A DNA stretch of 50,436 nt from an uncultured Clostridia bacterium. GTDB lineage: Bacteria > Bacillota > Clostridia > Oscillospirales > Ruminococcaceae. Below the pieces are notes generated by a model that had not been told where the DNA came from, searched no databases, and saw nothing but the letters and a program-made list of their open reading frames with translations. The position numbers were made by a program, and so were the translations under genes. Position 1 is the stretch's first letter. Each line of letters starts with the position of its first letter. Below, in pieces: positions 7,221 through 15,665 of the stretch. The stretch is taken from the NCBI GenBank assembly GCA_944386445.1, contig CALXBD010000078.1, positions 1 to 50,436 of the forward strand, given 5' to 3'.

Positions 7221-7748
7221 TTATCGGATTCCATATCTGGAGCAGTAGTCCAAAACAATATTCCGAAAATGCTCGTGTTTAAAGTTGATGTTCACATCCG
7301 TAGGGTCGATGTAGGCGCCGGCCTTAAGATTTTGGATAATAGCTTCTGCTACAAAGCACTCAAAAATAAAGTCATTGACAAAGGCCTCTTCGATATCTGT
7401 GTTCATTCCTTCATCTATCCCCCGGATCGCGTGGCGATAAATAATATTTTCTTTTCCCAGAAGTTTCCCCATATTTTCCAGGGAACGAATCCCGTCCGCC
7501 ATGTTGGAAACAGTGATTTTTCCCCGATAATTCATAGCCTTTTCCCCGCCTTTCAAGATAAAGTCGATGGTAGTTTCCAGCACCTCGGCCAAATCGGCCA
7601 GGATGGCGATATCCGGCAGAGTTTCTCCCCTTTCCCATTTGCTGACGGCCTGAAAGGTGACACCCAGCCGTTGACCGAGGTCAGCCTGGGTTAACCCCTT
7701 GTCCTTTCGTAGCAGAGCAATCTGTGTTCCGATTTTTTGCATATCCAT
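7221..7748 (-). CDS. XRE-family transcriptional regulator with C-terminal conserved domain
   Basis: 175 aa. Residues about 5-60 form a Cro/cI helix-turn-helix (IALLRKDKGLTQADLGQRLG, then VTFQAVSKWERGETLPD). The remaining ~105 residues (from YRGKITVSNMADGI onward) look alpha-helical and carry no motif I recognise. They may be a ligand or dimer domain, as in Clostridial stand-alone XRE proteins. ATG at 7748 is chosen for gggagga 7 nt upstream. The gene stands alone, with promoter TTGCTT-17-TATAAT at 7794-7822. Target unknown. Confidence 0.8.
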   Translation of the reverse strand: MDMQKIGTQIALLRKDKGLTQADLGQRLGVTFQAVSKWERGETLPDIAILADLAEVLETTIDFILKGGEKAMNYRGKITVSNMADGIRSLENMGKLLGKENIIYRHAIRGIDEGMNTDIEEAFVNDFIFECFVAEAIIQNLKAGAYIDPTDVNINFKHEHFRNIVLDYCSRYGIR

Positions 7749-7793
7749 TTCGCGTTCCTCCCGTTCCGCAGATAGTGTTCTTACTTCATCTCC

Positions 7794-7822
7794 ATTATAG
7801 GGCCGGAACTGTTTTGAAGCAA
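7794..7822 (-). promoter_or_regulatory. Promoter of the XRE regulator gene
   Basis: Minus strand: TTGCTT (7817-7822), 17-bp spacer, TATAAT (7794-7799). Confidence 0.7.
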
Positions 7823-7886
7823 TAACCCGGTATTTGAATCCGCCGGCGGAATTTTCAACCGAACAATTCGGCGTTATGCCGTTTCC

Positions 7887-7918
7887 ACAAAAGAAAACTC
7901 CCGTACCGTGTACGGGAG
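7887..7918 (-). terminator. Terminator of the sugar isomerase-like gene
   Basis: Read on the minus strand: ctcccgtac / gtacgggag 9-bp stem with a 3-nt loop (7898-7918), followed by ttttctttt. Confidence 0.85.
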
Positions 7919-7954
7919 AAAGGAATTCTGCTAAATATGTAAACAGCCCGGTTA

Positions 7955-8776
7955 TTATAGAGAGGCAATTATTTGATTTAGGATATCCCGTGCGAGGATA
8001 ATATCCTTTTCCTGCTGTTCGCCGCTGATTTCCCGCTCGATGGTAATGGGGCCGTCATATCCGACAGCCTTGAGAGCGGGCAGGAAAACTTGGAAGTTGA
8101 CTCTTCCCTGGCCGATTGGTTTTTCTTCGCCCAGGGAGAAAGGCGTGGTGGGATATTCCCCGTCTTTGCCGTGGACGCCGCGGATATATTTTCCGATGAT
8201 TCCCAAGGCGTCCGTGGGATTTGCCTTTCCGTACATCAGCAGATTTGCCGGGTCAAAATTAACGCCGATATTAGAAGCTTGGGAATCCAAAATCAGTCTG
8301 AGCATGGTAACAGGCGTTTCCTGTCCGGTTTCCAGGCAGAAAAAGATATTTTTGCTGGCGGCATATTCGCAGATATACCGGACAGCGGCAACGACTTCCC
8401 GATAGACATTGCTGTTGGGGTCCTCCGGGATAAACCCGATATGGGTATTTACGTCGGCAACTCCCAGCATCTCGGCATAATCAATGGCTTTTTTGATGTC
8501 CTGTATACGCTGGAATCTGTATGCCTCCGGAACCAGTCCCAAGGTGATCGGGCCATCATAGAAATTCCAGGTTTGGGGGCCGCTCCAACCGGCGATAACC
8601 GCTGAAATCTGAAAATCAAATTGCCGGCATAGTTCCAAGAGATGGTCCGCATGCTCCTTGGTATGCAGACTTTGATTGCCGCCGGACAGCTGGCAGCTGC
8701 GGAACCCAAGAGATGCGGCGTGTTGGATACTATCTTTCATATCCGGGATATCCCTTACAATAACACCAGTGTGCAT
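7955..8776 (-). CDS. Sugar phosphate isomerase/epimerase-like TIM-barrel protein
   Basis: 273 aa from the ATG at 8776, chosen over a GTG at 8794 because aaggtaggg lies 6 nt before it. It belongs to the xylose isomerase-like TIM-barrel (AP endonuclease 2) superfamily. Visible landmarks are GVADVNTHIGFIPED, FFCLETGQETP (metal-ligand Glu), IGVNFDPANLLMYG (Asp), RGVHGKDGEYP (His/Asp) and PITIEREISGEQQ (last metal-ligand Glu). Members isomerise or epimerise sugars, inositols or hydroxypyruvate; the substrate is not evident. Monocistronic, with its own promoter (8824-8852) and terminator; divergent from the SGNH hydrolase gene. Confidence 0.85.
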   Translation of the reverse strand: MHTGVIVRDIPDMKDSIQHAASLGFRSCQLSGGNQSLHTKEHADHLLELCRQFDFQISAVIAGWSGPQTWNFYDGPITLGLVPEAYRFQRIQDIKKAIDYAEMLGVADVNTHIGFIPEDPNSNVYREVVAAVRYICEYAASKNIFFCLETGQETPVTMLRLILDSQASNIGVNFDPANLLMYGKANPTDALGIIGKYIRGVHGKDGEYPTTPFSLGEEKPIGQGRVNFQVFLPALKAVGYDGPITIEREISGEQQEKDIILARDILNQIIASL

Positions 8777-8823
8777 AATTTCCCTACCTTTCACAGAAAC
8801 AAAAAATGTGATCTTATGGGGTT

Positions 8824-8852
8824 ATTATAACATTGCTTGCCGATATTTTCAA
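8824..8852 (-). promoter_or_regulatory. Promoter of the sugar isomerase-like gene
   Basis: Minus strand: TTGAAA (8847-8852), 17-bp spacer, TATAAT (8824-8829). Confidence 0.8.
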
Positions 8853-8907
8853 CAGTTTTGAGGAAAGAGGGTTGGCAATGGAATTGTATTATTTTTTAAG
8901 GTGTGGT

Positions 8908-8936
8908 TTGACTTTATCGTCTGATTTTGATATAAT
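8908..8936 (+). promoter_or_regulatory. Promoter of the SGNH hydrolase gene
   Basis: TTGACT (8908-8913), 17-bp spacer, TATAAT (8931-8936); divergent to the isomerase promoter with about 55 bp between the two -35 boxes. Confidence 0.8.
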
Positions 8937-8974
8937 TTAGGTACTTTTAAGGCTAAAAAATGGAGGGATTGGAC

Positions 8975-9775
8975 ATGAAACTGGAAACGCTGCTGACGGA
9001 GCCACAAGGTAATCCGCTGGAGGAGATCGTGCCGGATGGGGGATACTGCGGGATCTTCCGGACCATCGGCTGTATAGGGGACAGCTTGTCGTCCGGGGAG
9101 TTTGAATCTCTGGACGAAGCTGGTAATAAGGGATACCACGACTATTTTGACTATTCCTGGGGACAGTATCTTGCCAGGATGGCGGGATGTAAGGTGTATA
9201 ATTTTTCCCGTGGCGGTATGACGGCAAGAGAATATTGGGAGAGCTTTGCGGAATCCCAAGACTTCTGGAATCCGGACAAAGTATGTCAGGCTTATATTTT
9301 GGCCTTAGGCGTCAATGATCTGCTCTGGAAATGCGACCCCACAGGCAGCTTGGAGGATATCGATTGGGAAAATTGTGAAAACAACGCGCCGACCTTTGTG
9401 GGATATTATGCTCGGATTATCCAGCGGCTGAAAAAAATGCAGCCGAAGGCGAAATTTTTCCTGATGACAATGCCGCGGGAAAAGGAAGAACCCGATAAAA
9501 AGGCGCTGAAGGACCGTCACGCGGAGCTATTGTATCAGTTGGCGGATAAATTTCAGTATACGTATGTGCTGGATTTCCGGCGGTACGCACCGGAGTATGA
9601 CGAGGAATTCAAGCGGCGTTTTTATTTGGGCGGGCATATGAACCCGGCCGGCTACCTGCTGACGGCGAAGATGGTGGCCAGTTATATAGATTATATCATC
9701 CGCCGGAACCCGGAGGATTTCTCTCAGACGGGCTTTATCGGGACACCGTTTCATAATGTGTCCGCTCCATGGTAA
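8975..9775 (+). CDS. SGNH/GDSL-family hydrolase (esterase/deacetylase-like)
   Basis: 266 aa from ATG 8975, 7 nt after ggaggg; an in-frame ATG at 8960 lies before this site. The four SGNH blocks are visible: block I CIGDSLSSGEF (nucleophile Ser), block II NFSRGGMTARE (Gly), block III ILALGVNDLLW (Asn), block V LGGHMNPAGY (Asp/His region; here the usual DxxH reads as GGHMNP). Members deacylate lipids or O-acetylated carbohydrates. No signal peptide, so it is probably cytoplasmic. The divergent partner is a sugar isomerase-like gene, which hints at carbohydrate ester substrates (inference). Confidence 0.85.
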   Translation: MKLETLLTEPQGNPLEEIVPDGGYCGIFRTIGCIGDSLSSGEFESLDEAGNKGYHDYFDYSWGQYLARMAGCKVYNFSRGGMTAREYWESFAESQDFWNPDKVCQAYILALGVNDLLWKCDPTGSLEDIDWENCENNAPTFVGYYARIIQRLKKMQPKAKFFLMTMPREKEEPDKKALKDRHAELLYQLADKFQYTYVLDFRRYAPEYDEEFKRRFYLGGHMNPAGYLLTAKMVASYIDYIIRRNPEDFSQTGFIGTPFHNVSAPW

Positions 9776-9802
9776 AATGTTTGCGGAATTGTGAAATTTC
9801 CC

Positions 9803-9831
9803 TTGACAAGAGCGGCAAAATCCCCTATCAT
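9803..9831 (+). promoter_or_regulatory. Promoter of the Na+-decarboxylase beta/gamma genes
   Basis: TTGACA (9803-9808), 17-bp spacer, TATCAT (9826-9831), followed by the riboswitch-like leader. Confidence 0.8.
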
Positions 9832-9842
9832 AAAATAGTACA

Positions 9843-9985
9843 AACAAAAGGGAGTAGCTGGCGGCGAGAGTGCCGCTGCCGAATGCGCCATACCGATGGT
9901 TTGCCATCCGCATCGGCCTAAGGATTCATGATCCGACAGCGAGACTTTTATTGTGGCCATTGCCATGATAAAAGTCTTTTTTTGT
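9843..9985 (+). promoter_or_regulatory. Riboswitch (yybP-ykoY/Mn2+-like; alternative Na+-type) with expression-platform terminator
   Basis: The leader begins aaaagggagtagc (9846-9858) and closes with gacagcgagactttt (9934-9948). These match the two conserved docking segments of yybP-ykoY RNAs (GGGGAGUAGC and AGCAAGACCUUU-type), and aaaag/ctttt form the basal helix. Between them are three hairpins: gcggc/gccgc, a long stem gccgaatgcg/cgcatcggc capped by gatgg-tttg-ccatc, and ggat/atcc. That makes a four-way junction. The 3' basal strand is shared with a terminator (gacttttat/ataaaagtc then seven T's, to 9984), so folding would decide termination. Because the gene is a Na+ pump, a Na+-sensing class is a real alternative; I cannot separate them by eye. 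Confidence 0.65.
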
Positions 9986-10038
9986 GGGAACATAAGGACA
10001 AGCTGCTGCCTGACTTTGGAAAGGAATGGTCGAAAATT

Positions 10039-11190
10039 ATGAGTCAGTTACTGAGTCTTTTCGGAAACGTCACCGAACTGACCTGGCAGATGCCCGTTAT
10101 GTGGGTCATCGGCGCCATCCTGATTTATCTGGGGATCGTAAAGAAAATGGAGCCGACATTGCTCGTTCCTATGGGGTTCGGCGCGATCCTGGTCAACCTC
10201 CCTCTTTCGGGAGCAGTTACCCAGATCGATAAGATCACCGGGGAGACAGAGGTAGGCGCTATTGACGTCCTGTTTAACGCGGGTATCGCCAATGAACTTT
10301 TCCCGCTGCTGCTGTTCATCGGCATCGGAGCAATGATCGATTTTACTCCCCTGCTGTCCAACCCGAAAATGATGCTGTTCGGCGCAGCCGCTCAGTTTGG
10401 TATTTTCTTTACCCTGGGTATGGCCTGCCTGTTCGGATTCGATCTTAAAAATGCGGCGTCTATCGCGATCATCGGTGCAGCGGACGGCCCCACCTCGATT
10501 TTCGTGGCGAACTATTTCGATTCGGACTATATCGGCGCTATCATTGTGGCGGCCTATTCCTACATGGCACTGGTTCCCATTGTCCAGCCGCCGGTGATTA
10601 AGTTGATCACCACCCGGAAGGAACGTCAGATCCGGATGGCTTATGCACAGCGGCCGGTTTCCAAGACGACCCGTATCCTGTTCCCGATTATTATCACCAT
10701 GATTGCCGGAATCGTGGCGCCGAAGTCTGTTGCGTTGGTAGGATTTTTGATGTTCGGCAACCTGATTCGGGAATGCGGCGTTTTGGGTTCGCTGTCTGAG
10801 ACAGCGCAGAATGCGTTGGCTAACTTGATTACCTTGTTGCTGGGGCTTACAGTTGCCACCAAGATGCAGGCGGAACAGTTCCTGGATTGGCGAACCCTGC
10901 TGATTATGGGCCTGGGCCTGGTAGCCTTTATATTCGATACGGCGGGCGGCGTTCTTTTCGCCAAAGTTCTTAACCTCTTCCTGCCGAAAGGCAAAAAGAT
11001 CAATCCGATGGTGGGCGCGGCCGGTATTTCGGCGTTCCCAATGTCTGCCCGAGTCATTAACCGGATGGGTCTGGCGGAAGACCCGGAAAACTTCCTGCTG
11101 ATGCATGCGGTAGGTGCAAACGTGTCCGGACAGATCGCGTCGGTTATTGCCGGCGGATTGATCCTGACTTTGGTTCCCATGTTTATGTGA
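10039..11190 (+). CDS. Na+-translocating decarboxylase beta subunit (OadB/GcdB/MmdB family)
   Basis: 383 aa from ATG 10039; the reading frame is open upstream to 9928 but that part is riboswitch leader. This integral membrane subunit couples decarboxylation of carboxybiotin to Na+ export. Multiple hydrophobic helices run throughout. The conserved Na+/catalytic loop is seen as IIGAADGPTSIFVANYF (Asp in ADGPT), and GNLIRECGVL and GAAGISAFPMSARV are also typical of the family. The length fits. A tiny gamma-like gene follows. The carboxyltransferase alpha subunit and biotin carrier are not in the window, so whether it serves oxaloacetate, methylmalonyl-CoA or glutaconyl-CoA is open. The ribosome site (aaagga) is rather far, about 13 nt. 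Confidence 0.92.
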   Translation: MSQLLSLFGNVTELTWQMPVMWVIGAILIYLGIVKKMEPTLLVPMGFGAILVNLPLSGAVTQIDKITGETEVGAIDVLFNAGIANELFPLLLFIGIGAMIDFTPLLSNPKMMLFGAAAQFGIFFTLGMACLFGFDLKNAASIAIIGAADGPTSIFVANYFDSDYIGAIIVAAYSYMALVPIVQPPVIKLITTRKERQIRMAYAQRPVSKTTRILFPIIITMIAGIVAPKSVALVGFLMFGNLIRECGVLGSLSETAQNALANLITLLLGLTVATKMQAEQFLDWRTLLIMGLGLVAFIFDTAGGVLFAKVLNLFLPKGKKINPMVGAAGISAFPMSARVINRMGLAEDPENFLLMHAVGANVSGQIASVIAGGLILTLVPMFM

Positions 11191-11226
11191 TTTTGACGCG
11201 GCGCATTGCCGGAAAGGCGGATGAAT

Positions 11227-11364
11227 ATGAATATCCCGTTGTTTTTGGATTCTTTAAAGATTATGGGCCTCGGAATGTTGGGGATCTTTTTGGTAACAGC
11301 AGTCATTATCGGCTGTATGGTACTGTTGACCCGGGTGTTTCGGGACAAATCTGAGGAAAAATAA
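11227..11364 (+). CDS. Small OadG-like gamma subunit of the Na+-pump (45 aa)
   Basis: A short gene directly after the beta subunit. ATG 11227 is preferred (aggcgg 6 nt upstream); ATG 11221 in the same frame abuts that site. The product, MNIPLFLDSLKIMGLG then LGIFLVTAVIIGCMVLLTRV, is one transmembrane helix with a short charged tail (FRDKSEEK), as in OadG/MmdE-type anchor subunits that hold the decarboxylase complex together. It is shorter than classical OadG and lacks its long periplasmic or Pro-rich tail. It shares the riboswitch-controlled transcript, which ends at the terminator 20 bp downstream. Confidence 0.7.
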   Translation: MNIPLFLDSLKIMGLGMLGIFLVTAVIIGCMVLLTRVFRDKSEEK

Positions 11365-11383
11365 TCCCGAAAGAGGATGAAGC

Positions 11384-11411
11384 AAGGGGCAGGATTTTCC
11401 TGCCCCTTGTT
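11384..11411 (+). terminator. Terminator after the Na+-pump genes
   Basis: aaggggcagga / tcctgcccctt perfect 11-bp stem, 3-nt loop, followed by gttatg. Confidence 0.8.
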
Positions 11412-11429
11412 ATGTTGAATCGAAAGGTA

Positions 11430-11468
11430 GAAATCCCCGCTCTGGTGTAAAACCGGAGCGGGGATTTC
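11430..11468. terminator. Terminator-like stem at the end of the GDPD/ABC gene set
   Basis: gaaatccccgctc / gagcggggatttc perfect 13-bp stem with inner gg/cc and a short loop. It lies 17 bp beyond the stop of the minus-strand glycerophosphodiesterase gene. The T-run is poor on both strands. Confidence 0.6.
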
Positions 11469-11484
11469 AGCAGAAAGGAAAGTT

Positions 11485-12399
11485 TTAAAACCGGCGGCCC
11501 AAGTAGTGGGCAAGAGGCATTGTCCAGTCGGTTTGAATGATATTAAAGCCCTGCCGGACCAACCAGCCCCAGCCATCTTCCGGGTGGCCCAGGATAGAAG
11601 TGTCATCATCGTGGCCGGCGGCAAGATAGATATTTCCGTTGACCAGGGCGTTGGCCATCCGGGAACCGGCTGCCGCCCATTTTGCCTTTAGCTTTTCCGG
11701 ATCCACAACGGGATTTCCCAGTGTCAGGGCACTGATCAGACAGGCGATCCCCTCTTTTCGAAGCCCGGTGATAAAATCTTTTTGCATGATAGCGGCATCG
11801 GCACTGTGACCGATAAATTCCACAGCGACCATGTTTGCGCCGGATGCCCTTACATAAGGAAGCTCCTCCGGGTACCAAATGATAGGCATGTAAAGGAAAG
11901 GCTCCGGCTGTGCGGCGATTTGATCCACATACTGCTTTTCGGGGGCGCTTTTAAAAAGGATCTGGTCGGCCATGTTATGACGGCGTACAGCCTCAAAGAC
12001 TTTATCCCAGCACCACCAGCAGCGGTCCAGATTGATGAGGCAGCGGCCTTTGAGATGCTCCAGGACCTGATCCAGGGTATGGATAGGATGATCGATCCGG
12101 ACATGGTTTTTGTTTAAGTATCGCAGCTGACGGATTTCAGCGGAAGACATTTCCACCACCTTCTGGTCTGTACCCAAAAAGATAGGCTCAGTGCCGTCGT
12201 GAAAGACAAACAGCTCCCCGTCAGTGGACATAAAGACATCTGCTTCTACCATGTCGGCGCCCTGAGCCAGTGCGGCGTCAAAACTCTCGACGGTGTTATC
12301 GACGATATTTGCGGCGGCGGCGCCTCTGTGGGCCAGGATCAAAACGTCGTTTTTTTGGAAGGCTGCATCCAGCCGGTTCCGAATTTGTTCTTTTGTCAT
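11485..12399 (-). CDS. Glycerophosphodiester phosphodiesterase (GDPD) family
   Basis: 304 aa. GDPDs hydrolyse glycerophosphodiesters to sn-glycerol 3-phosphate and an alcohol. The N-terminal active site is plain: VLILAHRGAAAANIVDNTVE (catalytic HRG with downstream Glu), MVEADVFMSTDGELFVFHD (metal-ligand Glu-x-Asp and the His-Asp pair). The end QGFNIIQTDWTMPL is the usual closing strand with NxIxTD. No signal peptide, so cytoplasmic. It is the last gene of the transporter set, 4 bp after the second permease, which implies that the transporter brings in its substrate, possibly a phosphodiester. Confidence 0.9.
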   Translation of the reverse strand: MTKEQIRNRLDAAFQKNDVLILAHRGAAAANIVDNTVESFDAALAQGADMVEADVFMSTDGELFVFHDGTEPIFLGTDQKVVEMSSAEIRQLRYLNKNHVRIDHPIHTLDQVLEHLKGRCLINLDRCWWCWDKVFEAVRRHNMADQILFKSAPEKQYVDQIAAQPEPFLYMPIIWYPEELPYVRASGANMVAVEFIGHSADAAIMQKDFITGLRKEGIACLISALTLGNPVVDPEKLKAKWAAAGSRMANALVNGNIYLAAGHDDDTSILGHPEDGWGWLVRQGFNIIQTDWTMPLAHYLGRRF

Positions 12400-12403
12400 A
12401 GGA

Positions 12404-13264
12404 TTACCCCTTGATGGCTCCGGCGGTCAGCCCGGAGAGAATGTATTTCTGTGCAATCAGGAAGAAAATTACCGTAGGCAGAAGGGAAATGACCAAAGCA
12501 GCCAGCGCCACATCCCACATGGCGTAGTATTCCAGGAAAAGGGAGCGCATGGAAAGCTGAATGGTGTAAATCTGTTTATCCCCGCCTAACATCAGCTGCG
12601 GCATCAAATAGTCGTTCCAAAACCAGAAGGTGTTCAGGATGGTGTAAGTGACTACCGTCGTGCGCAGCAGCGGGAAGATCACTCGCCAAAAGGTCTTAAA
12701 GGGGCCGCAGCCGTCAATGATAGCGGCTTCTTCCAAATCATAAGGGATACCTTTTACTGCGCCGTGGGTCAGAAAGATGCAGGTGGAAGCGCCCATTCCC
12801 CAGTAACAGATACCCAGGCCGCCCAGGCTTTTGGTCAGGCCCACCGCGGAAGAAACCTTCATCAGCGGGATCATGACCGCTTCGAAGGGGATGGCCATAG
12901 AAGCCAGCAGCAGCAAGTAAACGATTTTGTTGAAAACCGTGGGAGCCCGGTTCAACCGGTAGCCGGCCATGCTGCCGAAGATAATCAGCCCGGCATTACC
13001 TAAGAGCGTTACCAGCAGGGTGTTGAAAAAGGAACGGGGGTAGCTTAGCTTTTCAAAGGCCCGGGCGTAATTGGAAAGTTTGAAAGGATTCGGCCAGCCA
13101 AGGATATTTTTGGCGATACCCATCATGTCCTTAAAGGAATTGAGCAGCAGGATGAAAAAAGGAAGCAATCCGATCAGCAAAAGGACACAAAGGCCGATTT
13201 CCAGTAAAATTCGGCCATGGCGTTGGCCGCTGAGGGTCGCCGGATGACGGTGAACAGCAATCAC
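12404..13264 (-). CDS. Carbohydrate ABC transporter permease, MalG/UgpE type
   Basis: 286 aa with six hydrophobic helices; the cytoplasmic EAA loop reads EEAAIIDGCGPFKTFWRVIF (residues about 188-207), which docks the ATPase. The start is GTG at 13264, overlapping the preceding permease stop by 4 bp (GTGA), so translation is coupled. No ATPase gene is in this cluster. A shared MsmK/UgpC-type ATPase encoded elsewhere is usual for this transporter family in Firmicutes. Confidence 0.9.
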   Translation of the reverse strand: MIAVHRHPATLSGQRHGRILLEIGLCVLLLIGLLPFFILLLNSFKDMMGIAKNILGWPNPFKLSNYARAFEKLSYPRSFFNTLLVTLLGNAGLIIFGSMAGYRLNRAPTVFNKIVYLLLLASMAIPFEAVMIPLMKVSSAVGLTKSLGGLGICYWGMGASTCIFLTHGAVKGIPYDLEEAAIIDGCGPFKTFWRVIFPLLRTTVVTYTILNTFWFWNDYLMPQLMLGGDKQIYTIQLSMRSLFLEYYAMWDVALAALVISLLPTVIFFLIAQKYILSGLTAGAIKG

Positions 13265-14211
13265 ATGCTCACCTCCTTGCGGGAGGTCAAGGCGACCTGG
13301 ATTCCGGTAATGGCGACAACGATAAGCATAAATACCAGGGATTTTGCGGACCCGTAGCCCATCTGATTTTCAGTGAAAGCGGTGCGGTAGATATTCATGG
13401 TGATAGCCTCGGAAGACAGGTAAGGGCCGCCGTTTGTCAGCGACATATTGAGGGTGTATACCCGGAAGCTGCTGGTAATGCTCAAAAAGAGGCAGCGGGT
13501 AATGGTTGGCATCAGCAGGGGCAGCGTCACCTTTGTCAGGGTCTGCCAACCGCCGGCGCCATCGATGTGGGCTGCTTCCAGACAGTCGGAAGGGATGGCG
13601 GAAAGTCCGGCCAGATACAGCAGCATGTAGTATCCCAGGGAACACCAGACATCTACCATGACCAGTCCCCAGAAGGAGGTGGCCGGTGTCCCCAGCCACA
13701 TAAGGTTGAAGAATCCGATTCCGGTAGCCTTTCCGATAGCCGGAAAAACCTTGGTAAAGATGAACTGCCAGATGAATCCGAGAACCAGACCGCCTAAGAC
13801 ATTGGGGATGTAAAAGCCCGCCCGGAGGATTCCCCGCATCCGCAGGGGCTTATTCAGGCAGAACGCCAGGAAAAATCCCAACACATTGGTCAGCAGGATA
13901 CTGCATCCGCAAAACCGCAGCGTAAACCATAAGGAATTCCAAAAATCCTTGTCAGCCAGCATCTGGACGTAGTTATCCACACCGGTAAAAGAAATTTGTG
14001 AGCTGATGCCATTCCAATCGGTAAAGGCATAGCCAAAGCTGAGGAGAAACGGGAGGATTTTGACCGTCAGGAAACAGAGGAGGATGATTCCCAGAAAGCC
14101 CAACTCGACAAGGAGGTTTTTCCCCCAATGTTTTTTGGGGGAAAAGCTTTCCCTGGGACGTTCCGCCCTGCCCGAGGAGATGACCGCCCGCTTTTTAGCG
14201 GCCGCCGTCAT
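13261..14211 (-). CDS. Carbohydrate ABC transporter permease, MalF/UgpA type
   Basis: 316 aa. A basic cytoplasmic N-terminus, then six transmembrane segments; the EAA loop is CLEAAHIDGAGGWQTLTKVT. It pairs with the MalG/UgpE-type permease just downstream and overlaps both neighbours by 4 bp (ATGA-type junction with the binding-protein gene at 14208-14211). Together with the lipoprotein upstream it forms a CUT1-class importer. Confidence 0.9.
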   Translation of the reverse strand: MTAAAKKRAVISSGRAERPRESFSPKKHWGKNLLVELGFLGIILLCFLTVKILPFLLSFGYAFTDWNGISSQISFTGVDNYVQMLADKDFWNSLWFTLRFCGCSILLTNVLGFFLAFCLNKPLRMRGILRAGFYIPNVLGGLVLGFIWQFIFTKVFPAIGKATGIGFFNLMWLGTPATSFWGLVMVDVWCSLGYYMLLYLAGLSAIPSDCLEAAHIDGAGGWQTLTKVTLPLLMPTITRCLFLSITSSFRVYTLNMSLTNGGPYLSSEAITMNIYRTAFTENQMGYGSAKSLVFMLIVVAITGIQVALTSRKEVSM

Positions 14212-15533
14212 TTGGAAGCCTCAAAGAGGGATTGGATTTCTTCGAAGAGGGAGGCTCTGTCGGAGACGCCGCCCAGGAACTTTTCAAACGCGCTGGACAT
14301 GCCGGTGGAGACTTCGTCCGGCAGGTTCCGGAAGTTGCCGTAAGATTGGCCGTTGTTTACGTATTCGGTTCCCTGTACGGAAAGGGTGCCGATATCTTCC
14401 GCGTCCATCTCGTAGTCGGAGCGGAGGATGACGGCGTTGCAGGTGCCCACCAGGATTTCACAGCCCTCGTCGCTGCCCAGCATCCAGTCTAAGAAGGCCT
14501 TTGCGTCCTCGGGATCGTTGTTGGTGGACATGACGCTCAAGGATTGGGTGCTGCGGCCGATTTTATTTTTGGAAGCGTCATTTGTAAAGGGATAGACCCC
14601 TAACTGAATATGATCTTCCAGATCGGGGTTTGTGGACTTGATCGCGGGGGTGAGCCAGGAGCCGTCATGGGCATACCATGCGTACTCTTCCGCATAGAGC
14701 GCGTTGCGTTCGGTGGTGCTGTCGGTGTTGATGGCGTCGGCATTGCCGTATTTGAGAGTTGCTTCCAGGTAATCGACCAGGCCGTTCCACTGTTCGTCGT
14801 CGGCAATGGAAACAGTCCCGTCAATGATTTCGTTCATATAGCCGACCGGATCATCATGGGAGCTGAAGATCGGAGCAGTCATGTGGCCCACGATGGATCC
14901 GCCGGATTTCCATGGGGAGATGCCTGTGGGGAGGCCGGCTTCGATGAGCTTTTCATTCATTTCAATAAACTCATCCAGTGTAGTGGGGGTCGTATCCATA
15001 CCGATCTGATTCAGGTAATCCATGTTATAAACCACACCGTGCAGTTCCATAAACAGGGGCACGCCCAGGTAGTTGCCGTCTACCAGATATTCATCCACGA
15101 TATCCTGTTGCATTTGATCTAAGACTTCCAGATCGTTCAGGGGGACCAGATGTTCCTGCCACAGAGAAAGGGTGGTTCCAGGAACAGTCTGGATGATATC
15201 CGGAAGGTCTCCTGCTGCCTGGTAGCCCTTCAGCACATCATAGTAGGTAGAAGCATCCGTCAGATTCACCACGATTTCGGTATCGGGATGAAGTTCCATA
15301 TACCGATCCCGAAGTTGGTTCCAGCCTTCTTCCCATTCCCGCTTTTTGGAGAAAATCACGACACGGGCTTTTTCGCCGTCGGAAGAATCCGTGGAAGTTG
15401 TTTGGGAACCGTTCATGGAGACGGTGGTATTGGAGCCGTCTTCGCCGGCGGAAACGCCGGAGCAGGCGGCCAGTGAAAGAACAGTTGCCGCGGTCAGCAT
15501 GGATGCGAGGATCTGTTTTGCAATCGTTTTCAT
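14208..15533 (-). CDS. ABC transporter substrate-binding lipoprotein (CUT1, family 1)
   Basis: 441 aa. The signal sequence has a lipobox: TVLSLAACSG (Cys about residue 24). A Ser/Thr/Gly-rich linker follows (to about 55), then a periplasmic-binding-protein fold of the MalE/UgpB type. YDVLKGYQAAGDLPDIIQ and YLGVPLFMELHGVVYNMDYL are typical of sugar and glycerol-phosphate binders. It is the first gene of the importer set (binding protein, two permeases, GDPD). The upstream gap of 192 bp contains a LacI-type palindrome at 15666-15679 and a TATAAT at about 15598-15603. The ligand is unknown; the GDPD neighbour suggests a glycerophosphodiester or related phosphate ester. Confidence 0.9.
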   Translation of the reverse strand: MKTIAKQILASMLTAATVLSLAACSGVSAGEDGSNTTVSMNGSQTTSTDSSDGEKARVVIFSKKREWEEGWNQLRDRYMELHPDTEIVVNLTDASTYYDVLKGYQAAGDLPDIIQTVPGTTLSLWQEHLVPLNDLEVLDQMQQDIVDEYLVDGNYLGVPLFMELHGVVYNMDYLNQIGMDTTPTTLDEFIEMNEKLIEAGLPTGISPWKSGGSIVGHMTAPIFSSHDDPVGYMNEIIDGTVSIADDEQWNGLVDYLEATLKYGNADAINTDSTTERNALYAEEYAWYAHDGSWLTPAIKSTNPDLEDHIQLGVYPFTNDASKNKIGRSTQSLSVMSTNNDPEDAKAFLDWMLGSDEGCEILVGTCNAVILRSDYEMDAEDIGTLSVQGTEYVNNGQSYGNFRNLPDEVSTGMSSAFEKFLGGVSDRASLFEEIQSLFEASK

Positions 15534-15665
15534 AAATTACAGCCTTTCCCGGGGACCCTTTTCCCCGTTTCACATAATATCTCTTCACTTACAATTTCAT
15601 TATAAGGGCCGTAAGGAGAATGTACTATCAAAAAGCTGTAAAGCTTAAGTAATGCACAATGAATT

